Assembly (NCBI RefSeq): GCF_000143415.4
Contig: NW_003314310.1
Location: 932,611 to 996,610, forward strand
Direction: 5' to 3'
From: Selaginella moellendorffii
Taxonomy: Eukaryota > Streptophyta > Lycopodiopsida > Selaginellales > Selaginellaceae
Length of the DNA stretch: 64,000 nucleotides
Positions 30,560 through 45,300 of the stretch are shown here, in pieces. The notes below the pieces were generated by a model. That model did not search any database and was not told where the DNA came from. It saw nothing but the letters and a program-made list of their open reading frames with translations. The position numbers were made by a program, and so were the translations under genes. How positions within the stretch are numbered: position 1 is the stretch's first letter; each line of letters starts with the position of its first letter.

Positions 30560-33500
30560 CTTTACCACCCATAGACAAAATTCGATATCCTCATCGAACG
30601 GTAAACCTTTTTATAAAGTAACACTAATATGTATTACCCTTTCCATCCTTGGCACCCAGCCAATATTTGTCAATGGTTTGACACTGAAGGCTCACCATGC
30701 CTTATCCATCCTCTAAGGAGTATAGTCTCTCCAACACAAAGACTTATTTGACCATCTAGTGTGGTTCTCTCCCTTTTATTTATTTAGTTCTTGCTAAACC
30801 CATTAAAGACACCTTCTCTATCTCAATCCCACTACACATTCTCGAGTGGTCTCAACCTCTATCGATATAACTATTCTTTTTTGGAACTTTTAATTTTGAC
30901 TAAGTTAATTTCCTAGGTGTCTTTAGCACCTTTCATTGCACATATTGTGCAAACTCTCTTTCCCCATTCTAGGAAGTGTTTTACTTAAGGGCACTATTAT
31001 TCTCTTTTCTATTTCGTGCCACCTTTGGCACTAAGTTTCAATTATTATAAGTTGTGCTAAAGTTGTCTATGGCCCTATCATTTGGCTACCTTGCCACTCC
31101 CTCCCTTAGATCTTTCACCTTTGCCAAATTAGAGCATTTGGGAATCCATCCTTGGAAACACATTTTCTTTCCCACAATCTGTTAGCATTTAAAACATTAG
31201 TGTTCCTTGCCTAACTTTGCCATTTCGATTCCTTTCAATGAATTCTATGGCCCACACTTGGCCACTAGTATCTTGCTCCTATCTGTTAATTGTTGCACCA
31301 AACAACATAGGATCATTACCTCCATTTTCAAGATATCCTTTTAATTCCATGGAAAATACTCTATTTTGCCAAGTCCAAAGGGTGCTCACCCCTAGTAGGT
31401 CTCTTTAACATTTTCTACTACAGGCTACATCAATGGCTCAACTTTGCGACCCTCCCATGGGTCTTTCCTAGAGACTATTTTTCTTGGACTCACTATACTA
31501 TCAACTAATTTCCTTTTAGGTATCCTTCCTACTTGGTCACCTTGACCAAACCACACCATTATTAATAGTTTAAATCAAGACTTTGAACTAGGAACTTTAT
31601 TTCTTAACCTCACAAGGACTTTGTCCTTGTTTAACTGTAAGATCACCTAATGATCTAACCTTGGTCACCTTAACAGGTTTGTTAATAGGTATTAAGTCTT
31701 CCAAACCTTTAACTTCTTGACCATGACTCTGGGGTCATCCCCCACACTTGGTAGTGCACCCAAACTAGCCCTTCCAGCCAAGGGTCCATAGCAATTGAGT
31801 GGGTGTCTCCATTTCATTCACCACATCCTTGGTGCAATTTACACTAAAGTGTTTAAGTTAGATATACTAAGCCACACTAAGCAATTTAACAGCGCATCAC
31901 AACTCCAGGGCATCCCTTGCTTGGCGGTGTGACCAAACTAGTCACCTTACTAAGAGTCTATGACCACCGAAAAAAGAGGTCCTCATATTCCAAACCATCA
32001 CTATGCCCTAGTGAGTTGGGACTCGAACCCATACACTAAATGGTTGGGACTCGAACTCAACCTTCATATATGCATCTATAGATGGCATCACCTAGGATGC
32101 CTGGCATGACTCCCCATGCTAGTGCACCAAGTTATGCTTAAAGCGCGTTACAGATCATAACTTAGGAACTTAGTTCCCCCACACTACCAAGTCCTCTCAC
32201 TTGACATGTCTGTGATCCTATATGGACTCCTCCATGCTTGGCCCCATAAGCCACCCCTTTTGAAGTTAGCACCTTCAATTAGCGTATTTGTTCCCCCGAC
32301 TTGCCAATCTCATCTAACAAATCATCCGACCACTGTAATATGGTTCATGCTTAAGCGTTAAAGTCCTTAACTATTGACTTTCGTTCAAAGCCCTCCCTTT
32401 GAACACTCAAGAACTACTTCTCTAATCTTGATAGCTTTGCCTCATAGCAAGTTTTAAGATCACGTTTTTGCTGTGCCACTCTGATTTCACAGGCTTTATG
32501 AACCATTTACACTTGGCTTTCTAGGTACTAAGCGACTTAGAATTGTTCCTTATTTTGCTAAGGCCTCTCCTTTCGCAAGCTTCTTAATTGCCATATGGTT
32601 TGATATGGACAATTCTATGCTTTATACTCTCTATGGCATCACAGTTGTTAATAATAACATGCTCAAGCACCCATTTGATTCTCCACTCCCAACTTGCATA
32701 ACCATTATTAGTTATGCCCTTCGATTCCTATAATTCGGTTTTATCCCTTTACTATTTGCTTTTGGCCTCACACATTTCCTTCGATTATTCTCTTCCAAAC
32801 TAGGAGGATAGTTTTGCACTTTCTACCAATCTTTAGCAAATATTCATAGGGATGAACCTACTTGATAGCCTAAGGAGTGGTTCTTCAATCCGGGTATGCT
32901 CACCTTATAATCCCACATAGCGAGATTATCATTACTACTTATGGGCCTTTATATGCTGATCACTAGCTTTGCCAAAATCTTTTTTTGGCTTTGTCCAATT
33001 CAGATAGACGGATTTTTCTCGTCTTCACAACCTTGGATGTTTGGATAGCACCTCTTATCCATCATTCACTAGGGACTTAGTCTCTTGGGCCTTATCTAAT
33101 GCCTTCATGATACCAAACACCTTTTCTTGGTGTTTTAGAGTGTTTGGGTGTCCCAATAATGGCCTTTTTTGATAATGAACATTCCCTTCATGACATTGAC
33201 TTACTATATTGTAACATAAGCAATTTATCCCCTATAAGGGTATTTCTAACTCCTTTATCCCAATAAAAAGTCTTAGGTAGTTACTTTCTACCAATTCAAT
33301 CAATTATTTTGCATATTTTACTTAGTTGCCTCATAATTGTCAAGTTCTACAATTGATTGTTAGTGTTTCCACACCTCTATCATTATTTGGGTCACCACAC
33401 TCCAACCGCATGTCTTTCAGGTTAGATTATGCCATTCTCATTTCCATTAGGATTCCTTTGGGAAAGGGTTCTCATAAACCTGCCAATTTGACCTCAAGGC

Positions 33501-34805
33501 ATCATGCCTTGGCACATTTAGTGTTTCCACACCATTGGCTCCACGAGCTTATTTTTATGACACTTTTTACTTGTGTCTAGATCTTTGCCAACACTAATAT
33601 AGTTGTTTCTTATGCCAATTATCCATTAGCACTGCACTATATCGTTTACCCACAACTTTGTGTCAAAGTTGCTTTCTTTTAGGAACCTCTTTCCCACGAC
33701 TTTAGTATAACACATTCTGCCATCAATGAGATACCCATTGTTGTTATACTTGAATTTTATGATTCTCTTCATCCTTTGTGAGGTACAACACACCTTAGTC
33801 CAAATGCTTTCACCAGTATAGTATTCATAGGGATGAACCTACCTGATATCCTAGGGAGTGGTTCCTCAATCCAGGTATATTCATCTTGTAATCCTATACA
33901 CCGGGATTAACATTGCTACTTATGAGCCTTTATATACCCATTATTAACCTTTGCTAAAATCCTTTTTTGCCTTTGTGTAATTCGGGTAGATAGACTTCTT
34001 TCGTTTCCACAACCTTGGACTTTTGGATAACACCTTATATCCATCGTTCGCTAGGGATTTAATCCCTTGAGCCTTATCTAATGCCTTCACGACACCAAAC
34101 ACCACTTCCTGGTGTGTTTAAAGTGTTCGGGTGTCCCAATGATGACTTTTTATAACAATGAGCATTCCCTTTATGACATTAATTTATTATATCGCAACGT
34201 AAGCAATTTATGCCTCTATAAGGGTATATCAAACTTCCTTATCCCAATAAGAAGTATTGGGTAGTTACCTTCTATCAGTTTAATAAATTATTTTGCACTT
34301 TTTGCTTATTTGCCTCATAGTTATCAAGTCCTATAATTCATTGCTGGTGCTTCCACACCTCCATCATTATTTGGGTCACCACACTGCAACTGCATGCCTT
34401 CCAGCTTAGGCTATGCCATTCCCATTTCCATTAAGATTCCTTTAGGAAAGGGTTTCTATGAACCCGCCAACTTGACCTCAAAGCATCGCACTTTGGCACA
34501 TTTGGTGTTTCCACACTATCAGCTCCATGAGTTTACCTTTATAACACTTCTTACTTGTGTCTAGGTCTTTTCCAAGACCAATACAATCGTTTCTTATACG
34601 AACTATCCATTAATACTGCACCATATAATTTACCCACAACTTTGTATCAAAGTTGTTTTCTTCTGGGAACCTTTTTCCCATGATTTTAGTATAGCACATT
34701 CTGCCATTAATGAAATACCTATTGTTGTTATACTTGGATTTTATGATCCTCCTCACCCTTCATGAGGTACAACATACCTCAATCCAAATGCTTTCACTAG
34801 TCCTT
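30560..34805 (-). mobile_element. Family A internal domain, minus strand
   Basis: Reverse counterpart of 6113-8576 plus 25054-25667, uninterrupted by the transposon. It therefore supplies the empty-site comparison for copies 1 and 2. Many stops; no protein family recognised. 32840-33720 and 33820-34700 are a diverged tandem duplication (TATTCATAGGGATGAACCTA at both starts). Confidence 0.7.
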
Positions 34806-35866
34806 TACATGTTTGCGGCCATCCTAAGGGTGCTAAGGAGTGGATCTAATACAGCTAGTTGGGTGAAAGCCCAAAGCAATCGTCCCCTTGGGGGCGAGGG
34901 GTTGCAGGTGGTTCCAAAAGTATAGTAGGGAAAGTATGGGGGTTGGAGCCTAGTAGAGCCAGTTTGGCCAGAAAAGGCCAATTTAGCCCACGAAGGCTGT
35001 ATCCAGATGTTAGGTGATGAGCTGAACACTGAGAAGTCCAAGACTAGAGTGAATACGAACCGAAAAACGAGGTAGCTTGGTAAAGTGTTCAAGAATCGGC
35101 TTTAGTTCCCCTAAGAGATCAAATGGTCGATACTCCCAATCCGAGCATGGGTGGCACTACCTACTTGAATACCTGGTGTGGCTCAACGGAACCTCACTCT
35201 AAGCCCATGGCTAGGGCACCCAAAGGCAGAAAGCGGGGAGAGTACCCATGACACCTGCATAGGGCCCTGATGTTCCAAAATGTTGTTCCAAAGTCCCGGA
35301 CTGTGGAAAGGAAAAAGACTAGTCCTTTGGTGTGGTGACCAAGGATATAGTCACACAGTAAGGAAAACTCAAAGGACAGTGGGACTTAATGGTTGGGCTT
35401 ACAAGCCTTGATCCAGTGGCAGTGTCAGCGAACACAGCCATGGACAAAAAGGGACTTGGTGGGAACCGAAAAAGAGATATTGGGGAAGGTTATTCCCCAT
35501 GTTTGCGGCCATCCTAAGGGTGCTAAGGAGTGGATCTAGGATGATCACTCATGGCGGATGGCTCAGTCTTTGAGAGACAAGACTACGATATAGGTGGTGT
35601 TAAACCACCAGTGTGACTAAGGTGAATAGGCATGGCATTAGCATAAAGGGTTGATATGTTAGTAGTACCTTGGGGTGTCAGTCAAAGGATCGGACACATG
35701 GAGCACTTGGACCAAGTGCAAAAGTTGAGTGGCATGGATGCCAATCTCAGGGTTGGCAAGCCCCTAGTCTTGAATTGGACTTATGGAGGTTGTGAATGAA
35801 ACTCCTCCAAATGGTTGGAGATGTGGTGAAGTGACTAAAGTAAAATGGAAAAATTAGTCATTTACA
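34806..35866 (+). repeat. Rearranged family A LTR fragment, plus strand
   Basis: 3' part of the LTR ending TCATTTACA. Its first ~40 bp duplicate sequence found again at 35500-35540, so an internal deletion or rearrangement removed the 5' part and the minisatellite. Confidence 0.65.
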
Positions 35867-35869
35867 ACT

Positions 35870-35880
35870 TGGTATCGGAG
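35870..35880 (+). promoter_or_regulatory. Degenerate primer-binding site, family A
   Basis: TGGTATCGGAG just after the LTR end, one base different from the initiator-Met primer site seen at 17682. It fixes this side of the LTR as the 5' LTR. Confidence 0.75.
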
Positions 35881-36620
35881 TTATTCCTTAGTCTGACTCT
35901 TATTGATGGCTAAGTATATCACCACTTGTATTGTCATTGGAAGGTCTTAGGATTGGACCTATCCTTGAGGAATAGCATGTCAAGAGGATATGGCTCCCCA
36001 CTACAGTTCGTGTGTGAACTTGTAAGCAATGTGGTGGATAGAAAAAGGCCAATAAGAGAACGACTTTAAGATCTTGGGAACAATATAAGGGTTTCCTTAG
36101 AGAGTTGAGGATGTGATCTAGATGAGCATTTGACTCAGCAAACTGGCTAAGGTAGTTGTGGTAAACAATTATAGTTGGGATAACAGGAAATATAGAGACT
36201 CCAAAATAATAAAGGAGTCACAAGATTATTTTCATATAGTTGAGATTGGTGCTCATGAATTTGAGACCAGAATTAATGACCGTGGGAGGTCAAATACAGA
36301 AAAAAAACACAAGTCCTTGAAATAGTAGCCAAGGCTACCTTTAATAAATGCTGAAACAACCCAAGGAGTTGGGGGTGCACTTAAAGAATAAGTTGGTATT
36401 CTAATCACATGGACAAGCAGTCATAAGGGGCAAAAGTTGCCCCCAGAGAACAAAATCAAGTGTCAGAGTAACACTTGCAAAGATGGTCTTTGTGAGTAGG
36501 ACATGAATACAAAATGTTGTATTCCAGTGAGTTAGCACCTCAAAAGTAGGATCTCATGGTCGTCGGATTAGTGAAGTCCAAAAAGCTAGATAACTCGAGT
36601 GGAGTCAAGGAATGGTTTGG
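35881..36620 (+). mobile_element. Family A 5' internal domain fragment
   Basis: The reverse of this stretch is at 27430-28108, and a decayed reverse copy lies at 37560-38310. No gag domain is visible and stops are frequent. Confidence 0.6.
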
Positions 36621-38322
36621 GAATAGCCTTCCCCAATATCTCTTTTTCGGTCCCTATCAAGTCCCTTTTTGTCCATGGTTGTGTTCGCCAACATTGCCAC
36701 TGGATCAAGGCTCGCAGGCCCACCCACTAAGTCCCATTGTCCTCTAAGACTTCCTTACTATGTGATTGTATCCTTGGGCACCACACCAGAGGACTACTCT
36801 TCTTCCTTTCCACAGTCTGGGACTTTGGAACAACATTTCGGAACACTAGAGCCTTACGCAAGCCTCATAGGTACTCTCCCCACCTTCCACCTTTGGGTGC
36901 TCTAGCTATGGGCTTAGAGTGAGGTTCCATTGAGCCACACCAGGTATCCAAGTAGGTAGTGCCACCCACGCTTGGACTAGGAGCATCGACCATTTGATCT
37001 CCTAGGAGAACTAAAGCCGGTTCTTGAACACTTCACCAAGCTACCCCGCTTTTCGGTCTGTATTCACTCTAGTCTTGGACTTCCTAGTGGTCAACTCATC
37101 ACCCAGCACCTAGGTAGAGCCTTCCTAGGCCAAACTAGCATTTCCTGGTCAAACTGGCTCCACTAGGCTCCAACCCCCACACTCTCCCTACTATACTTTT
37201 AGTGTTTTGGGCTTTCACCCAACTACCTGTATTAGTATTCAGACTCGGACTCAAACTCAAACTCGGTCTTGGTCTCAGTCTCAGTCTCGATCTCGGTCCC
37301 AGTTCCATCTCGGACTCCATCTCAGGTCCATCTCAAACTCCATCTCGAACTCCATCTCATGTTGTTTTTCATGCCAACTATCTGTTAGCATTGCACCATA
37401 GTATTTACATATAGCTTTGTGTCAAAGTTGTTTTTTATTTTGGAACACCTTTCCCATGACTTTAGTATGGTATATTTTGCTATCAATGAGATATCCACTG
37501 TTCTGATACTTGAATCTTATGATCCTCTGCATCCTTTGTGGGGCACAACACACCTTAGTCCAAATGTTTCTACCAATCCCTTAAAACCATTTCTTGATTT
37601 TACTTGAGTTATCTAACATCTTTAGACTTTGCTAATCTAATGACACGTAAGGTTTTACTTTTAAGGTGCCAACTCGCTAGAATACAACTTCTTGTATTCA
37701 TGTTCTACTCATAAGGGCCATTTTTGTGAGTGTTACTCCAACACTTGATTATTTTCCGTTCCCTATGGGCTAACTTTAGACTATCCATCCCTATGATAAA
37801 AATATTGCCTCATCCTCTAAGTGCACCCTCAACTCCTTGGGTTTGTTTTAGCATTTATAAATGGTAGCTCTAGCTACCATTTCAAGGACTTGTGTCTTCA
37901 TCCATATTTGACCTTTTACGATCATTAATTCCGGTCTTAAATTCATGAGCACCAACCTACAATATATGAGGATAATCTTGTGACTTCTTTATTGTTTTGG
38001 AGTCTTTATTTTTCCCGTGATCCCAACTATAGTTGTTTACCACAACTACATTAGCCATTTTTCTTAGTCAAACGCTCATTTAGATCACATCCTCAACTCT
38101 CTGAGAAAAACTTTATACTATTCCTAAGATCCCAAAGTTGCCCTTTTTTATGCACCATCTCACCTACAAGTTCACACATATACTGTAGTGGAGAGCCATG
38201 TCTTCCCAACTTGCTACTCCTCAAGAATAGACCCACTTCTAGGACTTTCTAATGCCAACACTAGTGGTGGTATACTTTAGCACTAATAAAAGTTGGACTA
38301 AGGAATAGCTCCAATACTAAAT
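36621..38322 (-). mobile_element. Family A LTR and internal fragments, minus strand
   Basis: 36621-37350 is LTR sequence (reverse) with a short remnant of the minisatellite at 37240-37350. From about 37351 it passes abruptly into internal sequence like 34590-34800, then into 5' internal sequence ending in a decayed primer site at about 38305-38322. No gene seen. Confidence 0.6.
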
Positions 38323-41300
38323 TGTAAGCGATTAAATTTTCCATTCAACTTTAATCACTTAACCACACCTCTAACCACTTGGAGGAGTCTCACTCATAAC
38401 TTCCATAAGTCCTATTTTAGACTTGGGGTTTGCTATCCCCGAGAATGGCATCCATGCCATTCAACCTTTGCATTTGGTCCAAGTGCTCCACGTGTTCAAT
38501 CCCATGGTCAACACCCCAAGGTACCACCAACATATCAACCTGTTATACTAAGGGTATGCCCATTCACCTTGGTCACACTGGTGGTCCAACACCACCTGCA
38601 TCATAGTCCCATCTCTCAAAGATTAAGCCATCCATCCATGAGTCTTAACATCCTTAGGATGCCCGCAAATATGGGGAACAACCTTCCCCAATATCCCTAT
38701 TACAATCCCCACCAAGTCCCTTTTCTGTTTATGGCTGTGTTTGCCAACACTACTATTGGGATAAGGCCCACAGGCCCGACCACTAAGTCCCACTATCCTC
38801 TAGGACTTCTTGTGAGACACAAATCCCAAAGCCCCAAAAGTGAAGCCGAAAAAGTGCCACATGGCAGTGACCGAAGCGAAAGCCAAACTGGAGTAACACA
38901 TTTGGACTAAAATCTCCGACTTGAAAAGTTGAAAGCGGGAGTGGAACTCCCAACGAAGTGCTCGAGGAACAAGCACAAAGAGAGAAATAAGTCAGTCTTT
39001 AGAAAAGGGACACAAGAGGACCAACACATGACACATGGAAGTGTCTGAGATGGAGTCCGAGAAGGCGTCCAAGATGGACTCGAGATGGAGTCCGAGATGG
39101 ACCCAAGATGGAATCCGAGATGGACCCAAGATGGAGTCCGAGATGGACCCGAGATGGAGTCCGAGATGGAGTCTGAGATGGAGTCTGAGATGTACCCAAG
39201 ATGGAGTCCGAGATGGAGTTTGAGATGGACCCAAGATGGAGTCCAAGATGGACCCGAGATGGAGTCTGAGATGGACCCGAGATGGAGTCTGAGATGGACC
39301 CGAGATGGAGTCCGAGATGAAGACCAAGATGGACTCAAGATGGAACCGAGACCGAGACCGAGACTAAGACCGAGTCCAAGTCCAAAACCGATACCGAGAC
39401 CGAGTCCAAATCTAAGTCCAAGTCCGAATAGGAATATAGGCTGTTGGGTGAAAGCCCAAAGCGATCGTCCCCCAGAGGGGGGGGCTGCAAGGGGTTCCAA
39501 AAGTATAGTAGGGAGAGTGTGGGGGTTGGAGCCTAGTGCAGCCAGTTTGGCCAGGAAATGCTAGTTTGGCCCAGGAAGGTTGTACCCAGGTGCTGGGTGA
39601 TGAGCTGACCACTGGGAAGTCCAAGACTAGAGTGAATACGGATTGACAAGTGGGGTAGTTTGGTGAAGTGTTCAAGAGCTGGCTCTAATTCCCCCGAGAG
39701 ATCAAATGGTCGATGCTTCCAGTCCAAGCGTGAGTGGCACTACTTACTTGGATACCTGGCATGGCTCAACAAAACCTTGCTCTAAGCCCATGGTTAGAGC
39801 ACCCAAGGGCAAAAGGTAGGGAGAGTACCCACAAGGCTCGCATAGGGCCATGGTGTTCTAAAATATTGTCCCAAAGTCCTAGACTGTGGAAAGGAAGAGG
39901 AGCAGGCCTCTGATGTAGTGACCAAGGATACAATCATATGGTGAGTACGTCCCAGAGGATAGTGGGACTTAGTAATTAGGCTTATGGGTCTTGTTCCAAT
40001 GGCAGTGTTGGTGAATACGGCCATGGACAGAAAAGGGACTTGGTGGGGATTGTAAAAGGGATATTGGGGAAAGTTGTTCCCCATGTCTCTACGGGCATCT
40101 TAAGGATGTTAAAAAGTGGATTTAGGGTGATCACTCATGGATAGATGACCCAGTCTTTAAGAGACAGGACTGTGATGTAGGAGGTGTTGGACCACCGGTG
40201 TGACCAAAGTGAATGGGCTTAGCTTTAGCGTAATGGGCTGATATGTTGGTACTTTGAGGTGTTGGTTAGGGGATCGGACACGTGGAGCACTTGGACCAAG
40301 TGCAAAGGTTGAGTGGTATGGATGCCATTCTCAGAGATAGCAAGTCCCAAGTCTTGAATTGGACTTATAAAGGTTGTGAATGAAACTCCTCCAAGTGGTC
40401 GAAAGTGTGGTTAAGTGACTAAAGTAGAATGGAAAAATTAGTCACTTACACTTCGTCACCCCATGACCGTATCCTTGGTCACTACACTAGAGGACTGCTC
40501 CTCTTCCTTTCACCATCTAGGACTTTTGGGACAACATTTCAATACACCGCGGCCTTATGCAAGCATTGTGGGTACTCCCCCCGCCTTTCGCCTTTGGGTG
40601 CTTTAGCCATAGGCTTAGAGTGAGGTTCTGTTGAGCTACGCCAGGTATCCCAGTAGGTAGTGACACCCATGCTCAGACTAAGAGCATCGACCATTTGATC
40701 TCCCGAGGGAACTAAAGTTAGCTCTTGAACACTTCACCAAGCTACCCCACTTGTCAGTTTATATTCATTTTAGCCTTGGACTTCCCAATGGTTATCTCAT
40801 CACCCAACATCTGGGTATGGCCTTCTTGGGCCAAATTAGCCCTTTCTGGCTAAATTAGCTCCACTTAGGTCCAATCCCCACACTCTCCCTACTATACTTT
40901 TGGAACCCCCTATAGACCCCCCCTTTGGGGGACGATCGCTTTGGGCTTTTACACAAGAGCCTGTATTAGTATTCAGACTCGGACTCCATCTTGGGTCTAT
41001 CTTGGACTCCATCTCAAGTTCATCTCGGACTCCATCTCAGGTTCATCTCGGACTCCATCTCAGGTCCATCTCGAACTCCATCTCGGGTCCATCTCAGACT
41101 CCATCTCGGATCAATCTCGGGTCCATCTTGGACTCTATCTCGGGCTCCATTTCGGACTCCATCTAGGGTCCATTTTGGACTCCATCTTAGGTCCATCTCA
41201 GACTCCATCTTAGGTCCATCTCAGACTCCATCTCAGGTCCGTCTCGGGTCCATTTTAAACTCCATCTCAATTGCTTTTGTGTCCCTTTTTTAGAGACTCA

Positions 41301-41481
41301 CTTATTTCTCACTTCGTGCTTGTTCCTTGAGCGCTTTGTTAGGTGTTGCATTCCCGCTCTTGACTTTTCGAGTCGGAGCTTTTAGTTCATATGTGTTGCA
41401 CTCATTTGGCTTCTGCCTCAACCACTACCACATGGCACCTTTTCAACTCTTCTTTGGAGCCTAGAGGTTTTACGTCTCACA
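38323..41481 (-). repeat. Family A LTR, minus strand, split by a solo LTR
   Basis: Starts TGTAAGCGATTA and ends CGTCTCACA. Subtracting the nested solo LTR leaves about 1.5 kb. The minisatellite is at 40975-41270. Confidence 0.75.
38811..40450 (+). mobile_element. Solo LTR of family A nested in an opposite-strand LTR
   Basis: 1,640 bp from TGTGAGACAC to GTCACTTACA, flanked by CTTCT and CTTCG (an imperfect 5-bp duplication). Joining the flanks restores the LTR sequence seen uninterrupted at 28612 and 36750. It is a full insertion later reduced by LTR-LTR recombination. Minisatellite at 39040-39430. Confidence 0.85.
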
Positions 41482-42055
41482 GTGGGAAACACACCGACTT
41501 AAATGAATGATGGAATTACCTCTCCTCTATGTCCAATGATGTTAAGACTCAAATACCCTCCAGCTGTCACTGACAAAGAAATGATTAATAGAGTTAACCA
41601 CCCTTGCTGCTTTGAATACCACTTGGCTTCCAAAGGAATGATATATCCCTGCCTACAAGGACATAAGGAGAGAGCCAAAGGCCTAACTCCCATGAGCAAG
41701 AAATCAACCCACGTTAGGAAGATTTAGATAACTATTATAAACTGACAGCTTAAATTGTTTACACAATTATGCCCCTTTAAAAAATGAGTCATCGAGAGAG
41801 AGAGGTGGGGACTTGTGATTAATCTATAATAGTTATCCCTATGGTTATAGATTGGAACCATGCACCAAAGTGTCAAAGTCAGCCTACCAAAACTGACTTA
41901 AAAAAAAAACAACGAACGAACGGGACTTTTGATTTGATAAAAATATATTATTTTATTGATTTGCAAGATTTATTACATGATTTACAAAAGTTAATCTTTA
42001 TTACAATTTTTATATTCTGTGACAAGCTCACGAGCATGCATAAGATTTCTAAGAG
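41482..42055. other. AT-rich decayed repeat, no gene
   Basis: 41500-41760 is related to 46125-46385 (CCAGCTGT ... GACAAGGAAAT ... CACCCTTGCT). These are two diverged copies of a segment of the second retroelement family. Nothing coding is seen. Confidence 0.5.
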
Positions 42056-42384
42056 GTTCCCATGGAATGACCACCACAAGCCTTGCGGGACAAGAGAATC
42101 ACCTTGACCTCATACTCAAAGTCACCATTTACAACTTCCTAAGAAGGACGAATGTCCATAGAGCAATCAACAGCAACACGATATGGTGTCAGTAAACTGA
42201 CATGAAACACATCATATACATGGGATAACTCATCCAAAAGATCCAACTTATATGATATATCATCAATTCACTTCAACACTCGATAGGGCTTAACATATTT
42301 TGGTAACAACTTTTGAGACAAAGAGCTCTTAATATTCAAGTTTTGGGAAGATAGCCACACCTGATCTCCCACTTGATAAGATAC
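42056..42384 (-). pseudogene. Ty3/gypsy integrase C-terminus remnant
   Basis: In one frame on the minus strand it reads YQVGDQVWLSSQNL ... KLLPKYVKPYRVL, then a stop, then SYKLDLL ... VYDVFHVSLLTPYR, then a second stop, then EVVNGDFEYEVKVILLSRK. This is the GPY/F-type C-terminal integrase region leading into a chromodomain, with two stops. It identifies the surrounding decayed DNA as Ty3/gypsy, distinct from the chromovirus at 17569. Confidence 0.85.
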
Positions 42385-45300
42385 ATCCTGATAATGTTGA
42401 TTCTTGTCATGTCAATATCTATCCTAAACTTTGCCCATCGCCTTAGTAGCTTTTTAGGCATGATAGTGAGGGTGTTTGGCAGATATGGTAAGCTACTATA
42501 TAACAATATTGAGGGACTAGATTCAATATTGTAGAGGTTCTTGATACTAGCAAGTGCAAACCAATGATAGGAGTTTCTCAAACCAGACCAAGTCTGCTTA
42601 GCAAGAAACATATAGGAGTTCCTACCTTATGTTTATCCGATTTAAGTACACGGCCATTGATTAGTTTCTCAACTAGCTCAAGTGAGAACTATAAAAGAAA
42701 CCAACTATACTGACCTTCTGCCTTCATGGCAATAAAGAGAAAGTGTCCATAAGGACTGGCTGAGAAGTATCTTTTGATACTTGAAGTCACATTTGCGATA
42801 GTCTCATATTGGTACATAACCTCCTCATAGATAAAGCTATAATACGGGTATTAACTGTAAACAACTAAAGGGAATGACTTGAGAGACAATTTATATGGAG
42901 GGAATTAAATATAGAGGGAAAGGATCCATGAATAAGAGTGCACCCCCTTTTCCAATCGATTAAGGGTCTTGAGATAGCATCGTTGGGTTTGAATAGTATT
43001 GGGCATTTAGGAGCTTACATTAATATCTCAACCTCAATCAATTAAGTTGGACATCATCATTCTTAGCTAAGGCATAAAGCTACCAAGACTAAGTCAGGAT
43101 TAGTGAGAGCTCATTATTCTCATAAAGTCTAACAAAATGTAAAGTGCAACTTACCATCTAGCATAATGTTACAAAAGAAAGGCATAAAAGTCACCTTTCT
43201 AAAAAAGTGTAATAGCCACTTTTATACATCAACTCCAAACTCTATCCAATTCAATTACTTTAGCCCTAAAAGTCAACATCCCTAAAAATCAATATCCCAG
43301 CATTATATAAACTATATATTAAGGTCTAATCTAACTAAAGTCAACTCTAACCTTTCACTAGTTTGTATTAACTTCTAAAAATAGAATAGTTTTCAAGAAA
43401 AATGATTAGCAAATTAACCATTGGAAAAGTCTAGGAAAATTTGTGGAAAATTTTTCATCCTAGAGAAAGAATGACTCCTAGTTTAGAAATACAAACTTTC
43501 AAAACTCAACTAACTTCCTTTTACCAACAATTTCATATATGTTCACCTTGACATAAATTTTCATAACCCAACAATATGTTTCAACATTGAACATCTTGCC
43601 CATATTTTCGACATCTAACACCAATATTTACAAAATGCAAATGAATACCTAAGAGTTGATCACAAATACTATATCTTTGAATATTCACATTATATTAACA
43701 CTCTTCTCCAATCACCTTTAAGATCCAATGTGAAGCCAAAACACTAACAAAAAAAATAATATGGAAAATCAAGATCTAAAGAAAATTCCTTATCACTCAA
43801 AATCCACTAACACAAGTGCTAGCGATGTCAATGCCTCAATTACACACCTTCCTCATCTAACAATCTATTCCAAGTGCTAACAGATAAACTAACAAACCAT
43901 AATGAATGAATGCTATAACCCTTTCCAACATTTTATAGGCAAACCCTGAAAGAAACAAGGTACCAACTCAAGTTTAGCATAATAGACCACTATTGAAAAT
44001 CCAATCAAAGCTACTACAATGTTACTACATGTAAGTAAACTAGCTTTACCATCAACCACTTTGGGTTGATCATTGTTCAATCAAGCAACTCGTAAACACA
44101 TTGCTCGCGATCACATGGATATGATATAAATATCATAATAACTTGATCATTAATTGAGTAACACCACGAGCAATGCCCATGTCATTACTTCAAAGGTTTA
44201 TGTGAGTATCAAAATGCCAATTTAATTTGACAAAATGCCACATAAATGCCACACCCCATCAACAGAGATTTACAACACTTAACACCATTAACTTTTGTTC
44301 GCAACACAGATAAGTTTATACCATTATCTTTATGACAAAACTCAAAATTAATCCAACACCAAGCTACTCAAGGAGCAATTAGCAAGGTTCTTCAAAAAAG
44401 AATTAAACGTTGTAACCTAAATCTTCAATAACAAGCTTAGATAAAATAGTTTAGCACTTCCCCACTATCCATCATACAACTCATCACTTGTAAGACCATT
44501 ATTTCCAAAAAAGAAAAGATGATTTATGTGTTTGATCCTTCGTCCTTAACAACTCTCTTTTTGGTCTTATCTTGATTAAACCTCAAGCTTGTATTTGCAC
44601 TGCTTTCAGTTCAATCCAAGAAAAGTTAACAAGAGAGCATGGCAATGACTATTTAAACCAATAGACTATTTCCTATAGTCTTGATTGATCCACTTATAAT
44701 CATGTCTAGGAAGGATCCACTAATGTTGTACTAAATAACTACGGACCAATCTATTCACCACTTTTATCAAATGCAAGGGAGGTTTATTTTCACCCATGGT
44801 CATGGTAACCATTAATAGGTTAACATTAAGCTTGCCAATTCAAAGTGTAAACTTGAGTTGCTAATGTGCCTCACTTACGAGCCCAAGTGCAAACTTGTGC
44901 AAAATGGTACATCTCAATCCATCTTATAAGCCCAAGAGCAAGCTCACATAATCTAGTACAAAAAAGTAATCAAAATCCATACCCAAGGAATGAATATGAA
45001 GTCTTAACACTCAAACACATATACCCATTTGGATCATTATTTTCATCTCTTCATATGCAACAATATTAGTTGCCCAATCTCATTAGATAGTACTTTTATG
45101 TGCCATATATCACAGGCCACATGTCCAAAGAATAATAGAGTGGAACCTGAGTTTCAAGGCCTTGGGCCATTGAATGAAGGAACAGAACCAAACTCTTAAG
45201 CATGGAGTTAAAGAGCGAAGGAACTGGAGCATGAAGCAACTCTCAAGTGTATAGCCCAAGGAGCAAAGGGGTAGGAGCATGGAGCGATTTGGAACAATCC

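Noticed and set aside
38445-38470. GAATGGCATCCATGCCATTC in a family A LTR resembling the transposon palindrome
   Set aside because: It is shorter, lacks the GNGGCCNC-type centre, and corresponds to ordinary LTR sequence (GAGTGGCATGGATGCC) in the other LTRs, so it looks coincidental.
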